Shown: positions 1 through 12,170, counted from the stretch's first letter. The stretch is 64,000 nucleotides of DNA from Zopfochytrium polystomum (GCA_025765615.1 JAIVFJ010000058.1:62001-126000), one strand, 5' to 3'. Made by a program: numbers and translations. The notes: generated from the letters alone by a model not told the origin.

Positions 1-2
1 CA

Positions 3-257
3 AGTATTCCAGGTTGCGCCTCTTTACAAGCTCCGCACATGTTTTTCGGGCCCAAAAGCCTTCGAGCCGTTTCTGTCGGCACCGAAAAGCCTCACGACAG
101 CGCTCTCGGTCCGCCTCGACCCGACCTGGCGCTGGACGAGGCCCGGGGCCTACTCGGCGCGGACGGCGGTGTGACGGAGATTTTGCGCTGCTCGCAACGA
201 TTCAACTTCGTGCACGAGGAAGCGCGCTGGCCGCGCTCACCACCTTGCGACGGGTAA
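3..257 (+). CDS. possible 3' end of a gene entering from the left
   Basis: One frame is open from the first base to a stop at 255-257 and reads like ordinary coding sequence (mixed charge, few low-complexity runs). There is a methionine at 39, but the frame is open before it, so this could be the last exon of a gene whose body lies outside the window. I recognise no domain. A chance open frame in GC-rich DNA is a real alternative. Confidence 0.2.
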   Translation, partial: SIPGCASLQAPHMFFGPKSLRAVSVGTEKPHDSALGPPRPDLALDEARGLLGADGGVTEILRCSQRFNFVHEEARWPRSPPCDG

Positions 258-330
258 CCAATGCATCCGCAAATTTTCAAGGGGAGGATGGCGCCTTGAC
301 CAAGCCTGCCGGGCTTGTTCTCGGATCCTA

Positions 331-943
331 GGCGATAGTAACCGGACAGGAGTGCTGGAGTGGGATGTAGGAGTGGGGCGGAGATTCCCCACGCGTGGGA
401 GGTTGGCCTTTAATGAATGCGAAAGTTTCGAATCTTCACGCACGAACTATTTTTGTTTTCGTCCACTTGTTTCCATTCGCTTGTTGCCTTTTTGCATTTA
501 CCCTTCGCTGTTATGTTGCCTGCTTTTGCCAACCGTCTCACCGCGCCGACTGGAATTATTTATTTGGAAACAAGGGTCCGCAATTCGTTTTCTTCATCCA
601 TTTGAGCCCAAGCCAATTCAGTTTCCCTCGTACGAAGCAACGACACTTTCACCAACTGAAACTATTGACCAACTGGAACTATTCGGTTATTTCCTTCTTA
701 TTTTTAGAGTTTTGCTTGTTGCGGCCGGCATCCACTGGTATTCAATGCCGCACGCTTGCGACTTTGTCATTTTATCGTTTGTGGGCCAAAAGAGTGAAAC
801 ATGACATTATGCTCTCGTGGGATCTCTGACAGCCAAGAAGCGAGTGCACGCCGGCTGGTTGTCCCAAGAAGTGATGTATTATCAATGCGCCTTCTCATTC
901 GTCCCCAAGCCATTTGGGCAACAGTCTCTCCTGGAATCACCCC
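331..943. other. intergenic stretch, no supported gene
   Basis: T- and pyrimidine-rich sequence with overlapping open frames of 60-150 codons that mostly encode Phe/Leu/Cys-rich strings without domain-like patterns. It lies just past the end of the ELYS-like gene, whose last codon is at 944 on the minus strand, so it probably contains that gene's 3' untranslated region. Confidence 0.4.
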
Positions 944-3900
944 TCACTTCACTTTTTTGGCGGCCGCACGCTTCGCCCCCTGCACCTTCCGGGGCGGCTT
1001 TTCGTGATCTTTTCCACCGTCCAACTGACTTTCAACCGCAACCGAGCGAGTAGTGGCACTGTGGACGAGCACCTCGTCCACAGCCATTGGATCATCGGCC
1101 TCCTTACTCGTCTTCGCGGCTCCCCTCCTTGATCTTGTCTTTTGCGGAGCATCCGCCGGGTCCAATGCAGCGCCGCTGTCAGTATTATCACTGGCAGCCG
1201 CTTGTTTCCCTTTCCTTCGAGGAATGCGAGACACTTCTCCTTTTACGCGTGCAGTTTCGGTCTCCCCCGTCTGCCGCATCCTCGCTGGAGTTTGCCGCAG
1301 CGTTCGGGGTGGAATCGTCTCAATTTTCCTTTCCGAATACTCCTTCTTTACGAATAACTTGACGCTCGGTCTATGGAGCAGATTTATGCGGAACTGCGTT
1401 GATCTTTTGTGTTGGGGAAGGCTGGTGAAAGAGCAACTTACTCCTCTGTCGGTTCCGGCGTAACCTCAAGACCTAGGTTTGGCGCTGCGCTATTCTCTTG
1501 TCTCGCAAGGGTTGCTGGGTTCCATGATGCGAATTCCCTCCATTCTGCTGGTTTCATTTTCGGGAGCAAAGGCGACTGCGAACGATCGAGCGGTTTCGCG
1601 CTAATGAGCGACTCAATAGAGGGTGCTTTCGATAAAACACCTTCCTTTCGAGTTGCCTCGATTCGCGGGGTAATCGGAGAAGAAGCAAAAGGTCCAGATG
1701 CTTTCGATGGACGATGGAAAAGCTCAGTGCTTTTGGCTTCGTTGCCCATCTTCAAATTTTATTCTGGGGTATTCCACGGCGGCTTCTGCTTGAGTAGCGA
1801 GAGGAACATCTCTTTCGTTCAAGGACATTGCTTGCATTGAATGGGCTTGAGCAACTTGAGCATTTTCACCGGCCAGTGTGAGCACTTGCTTACCACTTTG
1901 AGAGACTTCGACGAATGCAGTTTCTTGAATGATTTCTCGTTGAATCTGCGGAAGAGCGTTCATCGATAGTCTGAGAAGAGTGTCCACTCCGCTATTCCGA
2001 AGGCATTTGCTCATCTCCTGCCTTAAGACGCTCGCTTCTGCGATGCGGCTTCTAATCAGGTAATAAGCGAGGAGGAATTCGACTGTCTGCGGCGTCGCGC
2101 AGCTTTTGCAAAATGATATTAAGGCCACTTCCTCTTCTCCTTTGAAAGGCCATTGCAAGAGGTTGAGAAGCCGACCCTTTTGTTGAGCTGGAGGAATATA
2201 AGAAGTCGTCCTCGAAAATCGTTGGAATTACATTCAAAGCAGTGCTCAAAAATATATCGAAGGCTAGACTGTGAACCGCATGTGCGCTATGGTAGGCCTT
2301 AGCTTCAAGGTTGGCTTAATTTGGAACGAACCTGAAACAGAAACGCGGAGCTTAAGCTCTCTTCGCAAAGTGCGTGAAGTATAGGCTCAGACATGTCTCT
2401 CACAGAAGGTTCGTTTTGCCAAATCCAGAATAATTTATAACTCAAGGCACTATATCCGCCGGAAACAAAAGCGTGAATGACCTTCTCAAAATGCCTACAT
2501 GACTTCGAAAGCGATCTGAGGGCAGAGAATGCTGCCTGCCAATCATTGTTGGCAAAGTGAGTGCAAATTTGTTCCATACATCATAGTTGCCGAGATCTAA
2601 AGCAAAGTAGCCCCGAATTTCATTGACTGAAGCAGGGCTTAGGAGAGTTTCAATTCTTTCCAACTGATCTTTTGACATCTCGCTGGCGATGACAATGTAG
2701 AGGAGCTGCCATAGAAATTAGCGGTGCGAAAAGTCGGAGGTCCTCTCACAATTTGCGCCTCCACTAGATTGATGGGATTGAAGCTTTCCAAAGCGGTCTG
2801 GAGCTCGGTCACACATTTAAGCGGATACGATACTGCGGATTAAGCTTCAACAACAGAAGCAGTGCAAAATGCAAACTGACATGTCGAACCGACTTCCCGC
2901 AGCAGCAAGTCAATAAACAGCTCTCCATGAATCTCCCTGCAGCGATTGAGCCGCTGAACTGTACCACTGTTTGCCAGCTTGCAACCCGATCGGAGCGCGG
3001 AATCAATAAATCTCTGAGCCTGAGCGAATCATTGAGAGCCAGTTAAGAAGATTGATCGGCATACTTTTACAACCAAATTGAAATTTGCTGGATCGGTGGA
3101 CCCACTCGAAACTCCTTTCTGAGTTAGAATAATTAGCTTGGAGTCCTTCACTCTGGTGTCCTAATTGAATGTTAATAACAAACTGAGACCAGTTCGAGAC
3201 CAGCTGCACCAGAATGCGGGATTGATAGTAAGAGAAGAATTGCTGTTTCTTCCACAATCCGTCGGAGCCATAACTGAGGCGGATTCCACTACTGGTAGTG
3301 GAAGTTGAAATGAAGCAGAAAAAGCTGCGAGAATCACTGGCTGGAGGCGAAACAAAATTTGACAAGATGCTTCTTCGATAATAAGAATCAGGACTGCTTA
3401 CTGTGGTGAACTGACATCTGTGCGAACAGGCAGGGGTGCTGCGCAACCGACTGTGCTGCAATTTGCTCGAGAGCCCTGCGCTCCGCAAAAAATTGGTAAA
3501 GAAAAACTGAAGGTCTTCCTCTGCAACAAAGTTTAGCACCCTCGAAATCTAAGGTAACGAGACCTTTCGGAATTTACAGCAAGAGAGACGTAAGCGGAAT
3601 TGAATTGAACATCCACCTGTAAGCTTGCTATTCTCCCTGCGATAAGGATAAGGAAATTGAAACTGCTGTGCATAGCTCACCGTTTTTTAGACTGGAGTTT
3701 GCGATGGCCTGCAGCCGTCCATCCTGAAGTTGAAGCAGTCCAAACTCGCCGTCTTGTGTTCCCACCGCCACCAAAGGGCAGTACGGATTGTGATTGCTGA
3801 AGAACGAAACATCCACTACCTGAACCTGGTCAGTTTGAATCACGCTTGAAACCACCAGAGACCTTTTTTGTCCATTCGGCCCAATCCGGTTGCACTGGAA

Positions 3901-4993
3901 GCTTTCATATAATTAGGTCGGACGGCAGAAAGTGCAGACAACTTCGCAGAAATAAATTACCTCAAAAACGTCCACACTCCTTCCGGTGATCCTCATTCCA
4001 AAAGTTGCTATATTTGCGTCGGCGATTCCCACTATGAGCATATGAAAGCCCTAAAGCTTTTGACTCAGTTGATTTTTCGGTGCAGTCGTAGGAGGTCTTC
4101 TCACCATCGCCTGCAAACCAGATATCTTCACGCAAAGTAAGCTCCGACCCTCCAATACGAGTCCCTCCGCCTTGATGGGCTGGACACTTCCGCTAAAGGG
4201 GTCCACAAGCACAAAGTAGTGTTGGCCCCTTTCCGCGCAGCGAAGAACGACAAGAAGCAAGTTCGACTCTGCGTTGGCGACATGACCCACGAATCCAATA
4301 TCCTGCCAGCGAGCGGGTCAAAGGCGCTTCCAGTTGGCAATAAATCCCACTGCGCTGACGGAGGAAGGGCGTGATAGAAATGAAGCTCACCGCCACTTTG
4401 CGCAGCAACTCGTGCCCCTGGATCGTCTTGACCGTCGCGTCTCCCCTCTCATCCTTGACGGCGATCGATCGGGTCGTGTACGTGACGTACCACCCGCACT
4501 CCGTCAGCATCCCGCGGTCGGCGAGGTCGCATGAACAGCCCGCCACCGTCGGCCCTGCGGCGTCGTGGGCACCATCGGCAAAGCTGTTAGTGGTGCTGAG
4601 TAAGGGATTGGGCGGAAGCTGCCGCGCCGGGGTTTTCACGGATCCATCTTCCGTGTCCGACGACGAGGACGGCGTCCGCGGGGGGGCGGTGCGTGCCGGA
4701 TGGTGGTGGCGCGGGGCGGACTGGGCGGGGGGCTGCTTGGGGGCGTGTCGCGAGTTGCGGTTCGTGACGGCTGTGGCTGTGGCTGCGGCCGCTGCTGCGC
4801 GTGTGGATCTGGGGCGAGTAGGAGTGCTTGGCGCAAGGTCGGCCGAGAGCATGGTGTCGTCGCTCGAAGTCGTTCGTCGCGGTTTTTGAATATTGCGGGT
4901 CGCTTTGGCGGGGTGGGGCTGCTTGCGTCCGTAATTTAATTTCAATTTCGTGTCCTGTTGTGTCGTCCACAGTTGTCTGATTTTACTGGTCAT
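944..4993 (-). CDS. ELYS-like nucleoporin (nuclear pore assembly protein), multi-exon
   Basis: The family recruits Nup107-160 subunits to chromatin during pore assembly. Reading the minus strand from ATG 4993 (an alternative in-frame ATG is at 4852), the protein starts with a basic Ser/Pro-rich segment. It continues through beta-rich exons such as VGHVANAESNLLLVVLRC near 4280 and VGTQDGEFGLLQLQDGR near 3750, which fit the N-terminal propeller. At 2158-1990 there is an ELYS-type helical signature, WPFKGEEEVALISFCK then EFLLAYYLIRSRIAEA. The tail (about 1755-944) is disordered and ends in a Lys/Arg/Ala-rich stretch (RRKGKQAAA, KRAAAKKVK), as expected for a chromatin-binding end. Frames change repeatedly; one clear intron runs from GTGAGC at about 4392 to an acceptor at about 4303. 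The family call rests on the helical block and domain order, so it is probable, not certain. Confidence 0.55.
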
Positions 4994-5711
4994 GCTCCAC
5001 AGGGAAAAGAAAGGCCATTTTCATTGATGAAAAGGTGCGTTTCCTTCCTTTAGAGCCCAAACCGCTTTACCCTGCTCCTTTCCCCGCATGGCTATCTCGC
5101 TCAACCCTGTCTTGTTCTTGACTATTCACTTTTTACCAGAAATCAGAATAGTTTGTACTGCAATGTATGCTACCAAATGCCGCTCTCTACTATTTCCGGC
5201 GTGCTGCTTGGACGCCTTTTGACTTGAGCTCGCTCCACCACCCTTCGAAGCACGCTCCTCTCGAGTTGAAGACCTCGGTACCGCTCTTGGTCGCCTTGGC
5301 AATTATTTTCGTGCTTTTGACCCCCCATCGCCGCTGGCCGCATTGGAGTCGTTTCCAGCCCTTGATTCAACGATGGCGGCTGCTTTCTTGGTCGAAACCC
5401 TTCCTTTCGTGCCTCCGCTCGCCTTGCTTCCGTTGGGGCGGAGTCCCCTTGCTATTGATGTTCGACAGTGCCTTCTTCCGCCTGCGGGTCCTTTCTGGCC
5501 TGCGCGAACCACGCCCCTGTTTCTTGAAGTTTCGCTTTGACGGCGAATTTGTAAATTAAGGTTTAGAGTCAACCAAGATTGTTTAATCGGCTTACACACC
5601 CCTTTCAAAATCTGGATGCCCGCACACGGTGGAGGACTTTAGAAGTGCGCTGGAACCCGGGCACTGGATGCCCTCGTCGATACTCACTTTGCGGGTGGTG
5701 TTTTGTTAGGA
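4994..5711. other. intergenic or unresolved short minus-strand exons
   Basis: Minus-strand frames at 5608-5303 (basic, Gly/Ser/Lys-rich) and near 5550-5455 (reading LQETGAWFAQARKDPQAEEG before a stop) look weakly coding and could be 3' exons of the secreted-protein gene at 5712-6110. I could not join them convincingly. Nothing else is supported here. Confidence 0.25.
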
Positions 5712-6110
5712 CTAAGTTAACATATCGCTCCAAGACCTCACCTCATCCTGCTTCTGTTTGCAAAGTACAAGGATGGAGAAACTGTCAACACCAAATGAAA
5801 AAAAGTGTGGGATTGGAGCGTTCTCACATCGGGGACAAAATCTCTCGGCCCTCTGGCCAGGTCCAAGTCGAAGGCAGTGCGAGGGATTGCTTCGATCCCA
5901 TTCGAAGCCATCGAGGAGGGTTGCTTTTTCCCAGTTCGAAGGCTTTCCGAGGCGGATTGATTCTGCCACGCTCGGATTCGACGTTGGCTGGTCCCAGGCC
6001 CATCCCGATATGGGCATTGGGCCGCTTGTGTGGCCGCCGCCGCCCCCGCCGTCGCCGCCGGCAATCACAGTGGCGACGAGGAGACAGAGGAGGAGGGCAA
6101 GGACGCGCAC
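5712..6110 (-). CDS. small predicted secreted protein, unknown function
   Basis: The minus-strand ORF starts at ATG 6110 with a classic signal peptide: MRVLALLLCLLVATVIAGG is a charged start followed by a hydrophobic core and small residues. A glycine run and a short mature region follow (HTSGPMPISGWAWDQP). The frame stays open to 5712, but the last third looks less protein-like. A GTGAGG donor near 5738 suggests that the real gene continues into an exon downstream. It lies between the PQQ-propeller and ELYS-like genes, both on the same strand. I recognise no family. The signal peptide is the solid part of this call. Confidence 0.35.
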   Translation of the reverse strand: MRVLALLLCLLVATVIAGGDGGGGGGHTSGPMPISGWAWDQPTSNPSVAESIRLGKPSNWEKATLLDGFEWDRSNPSHCLRLGPGQRAERFCPRCENAPIPHFFSFGVDSFSILVLCKQKQDEVRSWSDMLT

Positions 6111-6529
6111 TTAGGCGGGCATTTGGTGAAGGTGTTCAGTCGAAGTCCTTGTCTTCTGACTTGTTAAAAAAAAAAAAAAGAAATATGGCGTCGTCCTTTG
6201 TCGGCGCACAAACGTATTTGCACCCCCAGTGTCTCTAGCTGGTTGGTTTGCTTCCGTGGTTTGTAGACAAACAAAACTGGCCGCTCAGTCTCCGTCCCTT
6301 TTTTGTCAACAAACGCAAGAAAAAGAGAAAAGAGGCAAAACGGAGTTTTGATCACTTCTGAACCATCTTTTGAACCAGGAGGCACTTCCTGCAAGTAAGT
6401 AGTGTCTTTCATTCAATCCTTCAAGCCCAACAACCAGAAGTTTGTGTGGGTCAAGAAACGCCACCCCCACACAAACGTTCGTCGAACGACACCAAAGTCA
6501 TCACAAACAGTCAATCGTAAACGCCTTAT
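6111..6529. other. intergenic stretch, no supported gene
   Basis: Contains a short A run near 6167-6180 and AT-rich sequence. It is the 3' flank of the PQQ-propeller gene and the presumed promoter of the secreted-protein gene. No ORF here shows domain-like patterns. Confidence 0.4.
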
Positions 6530-8107
6530 TCAGCTGGAATGAGCGGTGAGCTCCTTAATTCCAATTGAAGAAGAACGGTTTGTTTCGCCGTTCCCCAGCT
6601 CGTTGGTGGCGAGGCAGATAACATTGCTGAAGACGCCGGTCTTCCAGATGCGTGTGCCGTTGCGCGCATCATAGCTCATGACCGCTCTGCTGCCCGCCAC
6701 ATAGAGGCGCTCTGTGGCGGCGTCGGCAAGGAGGAAGGGGTATCCAGGGTCCTCCCAAACAGACAACTTGCGCATCCAAACAATGGAGCCGGTAGCTGCA
6801 TGCACGCACCACAGTGCTGTGGAGACATGCACATAGATGCGGTATCCCACTGGCACCGCTGGATCCGTTGGCGACGCCTGCAAAGTTGTCGATGACAATG
6901 CCGATGACGATGGCGTCGGAGGTGCCTTCTGAGTGTAAGGCGGAGGCCGATCACTGTCGGGTTCCGCCGCGTGCGGGCTGATCGGAGTTGGTGGTGCTCC
7001 CGGTCCGACCACCACTGTGACAGGATATTCAAACACCTTGAGCTTCTTTTGCCATACATTCGTGCCGGTCTCCCTGCTGTACAGTGTGAGGGTGGCGCCG
7101 TAGTGCGCCAGAATCCACTTCCTGGAAGGGAGGGGAATGATCCCCGTACACTGACCCTGGCGCCACGAGAAGCACTTAAGGTCGATGGGAGGAGCCTTGC
7201 TTCCCGACTCGCAATCTGCTAGTTGGATCTTTGAGTGATTCCCAGCATACAAAGGTGAGTTTGAGTTGGCGGCAGCCGAGGTGGAGGCTTTCGTTTCTTT
7301 TGCGGATGTTTTCTCCTGTGAAGGCGCCTCAAGGTCCTGAGCAGGCGAAGAGGGATCGTAGTTACGAGGGCGGTAGAGCGGGCTTGATCGCATGGTCGCG
7401 AGGATCAACTGGCCGGCAACGCCTGGACTGACAGACCAGAGGTGCTTTCCGGTCAGTGCGTCGAGCGCGTAAAGGATTCCAAGCCCGCCTACGTACAGAG
7501 TCCCGTCTTCGATGAGCATCGTCGGAACTTCTCCGAGCCCGGGCTTCTCGAAACTCCAACGGTCTTCGCCGTCCGAAAGCCGAATCCCGCGAACTTGGAA
7601 GTTCGAAGCCCAAAAGACCGTATCGCGAAGCGTCCGGTCCGCGCCGTTTTCCTCGTCGGCGGCGCCGGCAGAGGCGGAGGGGTACCAGCTTTCCAATCTT
7701 TGCGTAGTGGCCAGCGCACTGCAGTCCAGAGCAACGGTCGGGCTTGCGGTACCCCATCCCCAGAGCTCAGACGCACACCATGCATGTCTACCCGTGGCGG
7801 CATCCAGCGAACAGAGGTAGCTCCCCGCACCGACGACGAGCGTGTTGGTGGGCGGGTGTGGGACAAGGGCGTTTTCGTGGCCTGGCAGCTTGTTCGTTTC
7901 GACTCTCGTCCGCCACCTCGTCTCGCCGCGATGCGACTTGCTGACGGCAACAACGAGGTTACCTCCGCGGCCTGTCACGAAAATGAAATCGCCGCTGTCC
8001 GTGGCGGCGGCGGCTGCGGCTGCGGCTGCGGCGACGGCAGTGGCCGCTGAGGACTCCGAGGTGGGCTGAGTGGCACCGCCAGCGGCTGTGGGTATGCTTT
8101 TCTCCAT
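6530..8107 (-). CDS. PQQ-like (quinoprotein-type) beta-propeller protein
   Basis: Single-exon gene of about 525 codons. I chose ATG 8107 (MEKSIPTAAGG) over the upstream in-frame start at 8131 because the latter adds only a short Cys-containing leader. After a Ser/Ala-rich N-terminus the protein shows repeated propeller-blade signatures of the 'aspartate...Gly..hydrophobic-Trp' type: SLDAATGRHAWCASELW, ALDALTGKHLWSVSP, SRETGTNVWQKKL, HAATGSIVWMRKL and DARNGTRIWKTG. A low-complexity Pro/Ser insertion interrupts the blades. There is no signal peptide and no membrane segment, so a cytosolic scaffold or sensor role is likelier than a periplasmic-type dehydrogenase. No catalytic residues are evident. 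Function unknown. Confidence 0.75.
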   Translation of the reverse strand: MEKSIPTAAGGATQPTSESSAATAVAAAAAAAAAATDSGDFIFVTGRGGNLVVAVSKSHRGETRWRTRVETNKLPGHENALVPHPPTNTLVVGAGSYLCSLDAATGRHAWCASELWGWGTASPTVALDCSALATTQRLESWYPSASAGAADEENGADRTLRDTVFWASNFQVRGIRLSDGEDRWSFEKPGLGEVPTMLIEDGTLYVGGLGILYALDALTGKHLWSVSPGVAGQLILATMRSSPLYRPRNYDPSSPAQDLEAPSQEKTSAKETKASTSAAANSNSPLYAGNHSKIQLADCESGSKAPPIDLKCFSWRQGQCTGIIPLPSRKWILAHYGATLTLYSRETGTNVWQKKLKVFEYPVTVVVGPGAPPTPISPHAAEPDSDRPPPYTQKAPPTPSSSALSSTTLQASPTDPAVPVGYRIYVHVSTALWCVHAATGSIVWMRKLSVWEDPGYPFLLADAATERLYVAGSRAVMSYDARNGTRIWKTGVFSNVICLATNELGNGETNRSSSIGIKELTAHSS

Positions 8108-8273
8108 TTTGGCGCAAGACAAAAAATACACTCAGGCTATTTGGCGCTTCACCAACCCGCTCAGATAATTGCCCAGAAGGCGGTTTTCGCCCCGGCGGCG
8201 TACTGTGTCGCCTCCACTTCATCAAGGGTTAGAATCGGGTGACGAGGCGAGCGTCACCTTTCGCTTGGTCGCA

Positions 8274-8747
8274 CTACTGTTTCCTCGAGAAGACAGCCAC
8301 GCAGCTACGCCTGATGTCGTGTGCCCGATGGAGTGGTACTGCCGATAAGACTGCCGAGGGAGGGACCATTGTAGTAGTGGTTGCTGCGGCAATAATGGCG
8401 AAGAAGGGACGAATTGCGGTCCGGCGAGCAACTTGCGACAAGGATGAGTCGTTGGAAAGTTTCAGCGCCGCCAAAGTGTCGTATGACAGACCGTCCGTTG
8501 AGCTCTGTTGGCCGTCATTGCCGTCGTCGCGACATTTCGTTCGGAACGGCCCCTTCTCGAGAATCATTTGCGGCTCGGCAGCTACATTTTTTCCCCCTTG
8601 GCAGTGAGGAATGGCATTCGGATCTTCCATGAAATGATGGAGGCTTTGGCTTGCTGCAGGTGTTGGTTCGGTCTGTGCCGAGAAGACCATCGCCAGGCGC
8701 ATTGGCTCGAGCTGCGAATGTCCATCAGCGGCAGCTAAAAAAGGCAA
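8274..8747 (-). CDS. hypothetical protein, uncertain
   Basis: A 157-codon minus-strand frame with balanced composition in its first half (for example LSYDTLAALKLSNDSSLSQ) and an Ala/Thr-rich hydrophobic patch later. I recognise no domain. The methionine at 8747 may not be the true start, because a pyrimidine-rich AG lies just upstream and could be a splice acceptor. An unrelated open frame is equally possible. Confidence 0.22.
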   Translation of the reverse strand: MPFLAAADGHSQLEPMRLAMVFSAQTEPTPAASQSLHHFMEDPNAIPHCQGGKNVAAEPQMILEKGPFRTKCRDDGNDGQQSSTDGLSYDTLAALKLSNDSSLSQVARRTAIRPFFAIIAAATTTTMVPPSAVLSAVPLHRAHDIRRSCVAVFSRKQ

Positions 8748-9323
8748 GCACGCTCTTAAAACTCACAAACATCTGGAAGGCGTTTGTATCGATTTGATTG
8801 CATTTATCACTCCAAGCGTGGAAAGGCCCACGGATTGCATAAAGGCTCAGCAGTACCGAAAAACAGGCGGCAGGGAAAGCCTGGTGAACGAAGGACTACA
8901 TTCCAACGCAGCAATTGCCGAAAGTGTTATTGTGGGCGCCAGGAAAATTTCCCCCTCTCCTTTTCGTGCGTGTGCGCAGAGAAGCCAGCGCATCGTGAAA
9001 GCAATACCAGCGCAGCCAATCAGCGACCGAGCTAAGCCACCATGCGCTGGTTTTTTGCTTGGGGGAATGCAAAATAAAAAGAACTTACAAGGCTTGGGTG
9101 GTCCCATTTGGGATTGGAGCAGTTTTATTCGAAGAGGTTCTGGCGACTATTCCTCTGCAAGTTGACATTTCAGTTTTAAACAATTGGAGGGCAGAAGGAG
9201 CTGTCGTGCGAATTTAAGACGACAACCGGCTTTACAATTTGATCGAAAATAAGGGAGACAAACAGTTATACACAGAAAGATAGCGGGACGCAGATGGCTC
9301 TTCGATGTCTATCGCGCCGCGCT
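8748..9323. other. intergenic stretch, no supported gene
   Basis: A plus-strand frame at 8794-9165 is open but shows no domain and no support from splice signals. The right part is the presumed 3' untranslated region of the sugar transporter. Confidence 0.35.
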
Positions 9324-10838
9324 TCAGTTCTTGGCCGAAAGGTCGCCCTCGGTCTGGTGGTCGAGGTGAGCAACCTTGTCACCGAACACCTCTCCAAGCT
9401 CCTCGAGGGTCTTGCCACGGGTCTCGGGGACGAAGAAAACGGTCCAGGGCACAGAGAGGGCGCAGAAGCACAGGTAGATGATGTAGACGTTGACGCCGAG
9501 GTCGCGGGACAGGTACGGCTCCGCCCAGGTGATGATGGCACCGACAAGCCAGTTGGACATGGTCGAGAGCGCAACACCCTTGGAGCGGATGCGCATGGGG
9601 AAGATCTCAGCCTGGTACGACCAGACGACCGGGCCCCAGGTCGAGGAGAAACCCAAGTCGAAGACGATGATACCGACGTAGGAGATGTACGCGAGGGCAG
9701 AGCCAGCACCGGACTGAGTGGCCTTGCCGAAACCGTAGGTCATCGCGAGACCAAGGGACATGCAGACACCACCCCAAGTGAGGAGGAACTTGCGGCCGAA
9801 GCGGTCGATGGTGAACATACCGATGAAGGTGAAGATGAAGTTCGCGAAGTCGAAGACGACGGGAAGGACCTGCTGAGCGAGGACAGGGCCGAAGCCAATG
9901 ATGGCGTACAGCTGGGGCTGGAAGTAGGTGATGACGTTGATACCAGTGAGCTGCTGCATGGCCTGGTTCATGACGCCGATGAAGACGCGGCGACCGTTAG
10001 AGCCCTTGAAGACCTCACCCCAGCCGGCGTCGCCGACGGACTGCTCGAGACGGAAGTCCTCGATGATAAGGTCGTATTCGTCCTTGACTTCCGCGTGGTC
10101 CTTGGGAAGGGCACGGAGACGGGCAATGGTATCAAGAGCCTCGTCGTTGCGGCCCTTGCGGACAAGCCAGCGAGGAGAGAACGGGACGCTGAACATAAGA
10201 CCGAGGAGGAGCAGGGCGGGGATGATCTGGAGGCCGAGGGCAACACGCCAGCCGGTGGAGTTGGTCTGGAGTTCGGAGCCAATGATACCGGCGTTGATGG
10301 AACCAGCAATGAGGATACCGGCGGTGATCATGAGCTGGTAGATGACAGTGACGGAGCCGCGGTTCTGGGCGGGCGCGCACTCAGCGAGGTACATCGGGAC
10401 AGTGGTGGAGGCAGCACCGATGGCGAAACCAGAGATGATGCGGCCAATGATGAGAACAGCGAGCTGGCTGGCGCCGGCCTGCATGGCACCGCCGACGGCG
10501 AAAGCGAGGCCTGCGAACATGATGGACCTCTTGCGACCGATAATGTCGGCAAGGTACGCAAAGGCGAAGGCGCTCGCGGCACAGCCGAATTGGAAGACGG
10601 ACGCAATCCAAGACTGGGTGGCAGTATCACCAGCATTGAACGTGGAGATGAAGTCTGGCATGCCCAGGACTTGACTGTGGATATCGATGCGGCACGTCAG
10701 GTATCGCACGCAATAAGGACAAAAGCGCAGCACTTCCACAACTTACCCGATTACGCCGATTTCCCAGCCGAAGCAGAAACCGCCGACGCCGGCCGTGAAG
10801 GAGACCAGGATGTTGTAGAGTTGACTTCCCGCCGGCAT
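9324..10838 (-). CDS. MFS sugar transporter, two exons
   Basis: Proton-coupled or facilitative hexose-type uptake carrier of the plasma membrane. Exon 1 is 10838-10747 (31 residues: MPAGSQLYNILVSF... with the FCFGWEIGVIG start of helix 1). The intron runs 10746-10675 with GTAAGT and CACAG, and exon 2 is 10674-9324. About 480 residues in total, normal for the family. Signatures are DIIGRKRS after TM2, FSPRWLVRKGR at the end of TM6, GRRV and FGRK loops, the AEIFPMRIRSKG block before TM10-11, and PETRGKTLEELGEVF after TM12. The usual PESPR motif reads PFSPR here. The codon bias toward C-ending codons suggests high expression. The exact sugar cannot be told. Confidence 0.93.
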
Positions 10839-12170
10839 GGTGGGCTGAGGTACTTTCGAGAATGGAGAGGTGACGAGGGAGAGAGAATATCGAGCCGCAA
10901 GCTTTTATATTGTTCGGGGCGCGGTCCGCATAAACAAAGCAAAAAAAGAAAAGGAATGAAGAACGAGAAATACAGATGGAAATCGTGGTTGGGCTTTTTT
11001 TTTCTGGGGTTTTTGGTTTTTGCTACGTTTTGTTTCTGACATGGCGTGACGAACTTCATTTTCACCGAAATCACGGGACCAGTTCCAAAAAAGAGACTGG
11101 TAAACAGACAGGCTGGTAGACAGACAGGCTCGACCTGCTGCGCCAAGCCTGTCTCTCATCACGTACACATGCTAACGCACACGTTCTTGTCTCTGTCGTT
11201 CCCTCTCCCTCGCGCTTTGGAGTCCAGAAAAATCTGAGAACGAACAGGATTGGAAGATTGCCTCTCAGGAATTTTTGTTCTCCATTCAATTGTGAAAGGA
11301 GCCAATCAGAGATTTCCACGCCCTTTCTTGTTGCCTTTTTCGATGAATTTTTTCAGGAAGAGATGTTCGGTTACGTCCTCCATGCACATTATTTGCTGGA
11401 CATTTGCTTACATATGATGATGTTGGTGCTGCTTGCACAAAAAGAAAAAAAAAAGGAAATCAAAAAAAAGGAAAGCCAAAAAACGGAACACTGAGGCTGC
11501 GCTGTCTTTCCCATATCCACATGACACTCAACCATTCCCCATTTGCTTGCGTGAAAATGGTGGTGGATTGTGGATTCTGTCAAAACCGCAGTTGAATCTG
11601 CACAGTTGTTGTTTTCCTTAATAAACACGTGATCTGTCCTGTGACAAGGAATGGTTCTGTTGTGCCTTGTCAATGCACAGCCTGATCCCCTGGCAACAAG
11701 CCCTCCTTTCAGCAGTCACGCATGCCACACAGCAAGCCAGCAGCTTTTATAGCAAGCAGTTCCCGACGCTAGTGCTCTCCAAGTAACACTGCATATACGT
11801 TTAGTCAAAGTTTGAATTCAGAGCGCTGTTGATTTCTTCTGCCCTCTACAATCGGCACTAGCTTTTCCTCTGATGTCGTTGTGACTGGCAGCGACAACGT
11901 CTCGAGTCCTGGACAGTTACAAAGGACAGAGAGCGATGGAAGAGGGGGGTCTGCGTCTTTGGGGCCGGAAAAGGGGACAGGCGGGGTGAAGCGTGCGCTT
12001 CAATTCCCACGTTAGAATTGCTCCCAGCTGAATTGCTTGTAAGATAAGGCAGCTTAGGGACATCTGTAAATGCCACTTGAGTGTTTATTATGAGTAAACG
12101 CAGCGAGGTATTCAGCTGCGAGTAGAAGTGGGTGGGCGAGCTGAATCCTCGCACAAATCTTGTCTGCCTT
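10839..12170. other. intergenic stretch, no supported gene
   Basis: Upstream region of the sugar transporter, then AT-rich sequence with short A-rich patches (for example near 11442-11475) and several short ORFs with no recognisable domain. The right end abuts the transposon nest. Confidence 0.4.

Noticed and set aside
9294..11039. A 581-codon plus-strand open frame opposite the sugar transporter.
   Set aside because: It is the antisense shadow of a GC-rich, strongly biased coding sequence; its Asp/Glu/Gly-rich product has no domain, while the minus strand encodes a clear MFS protein.
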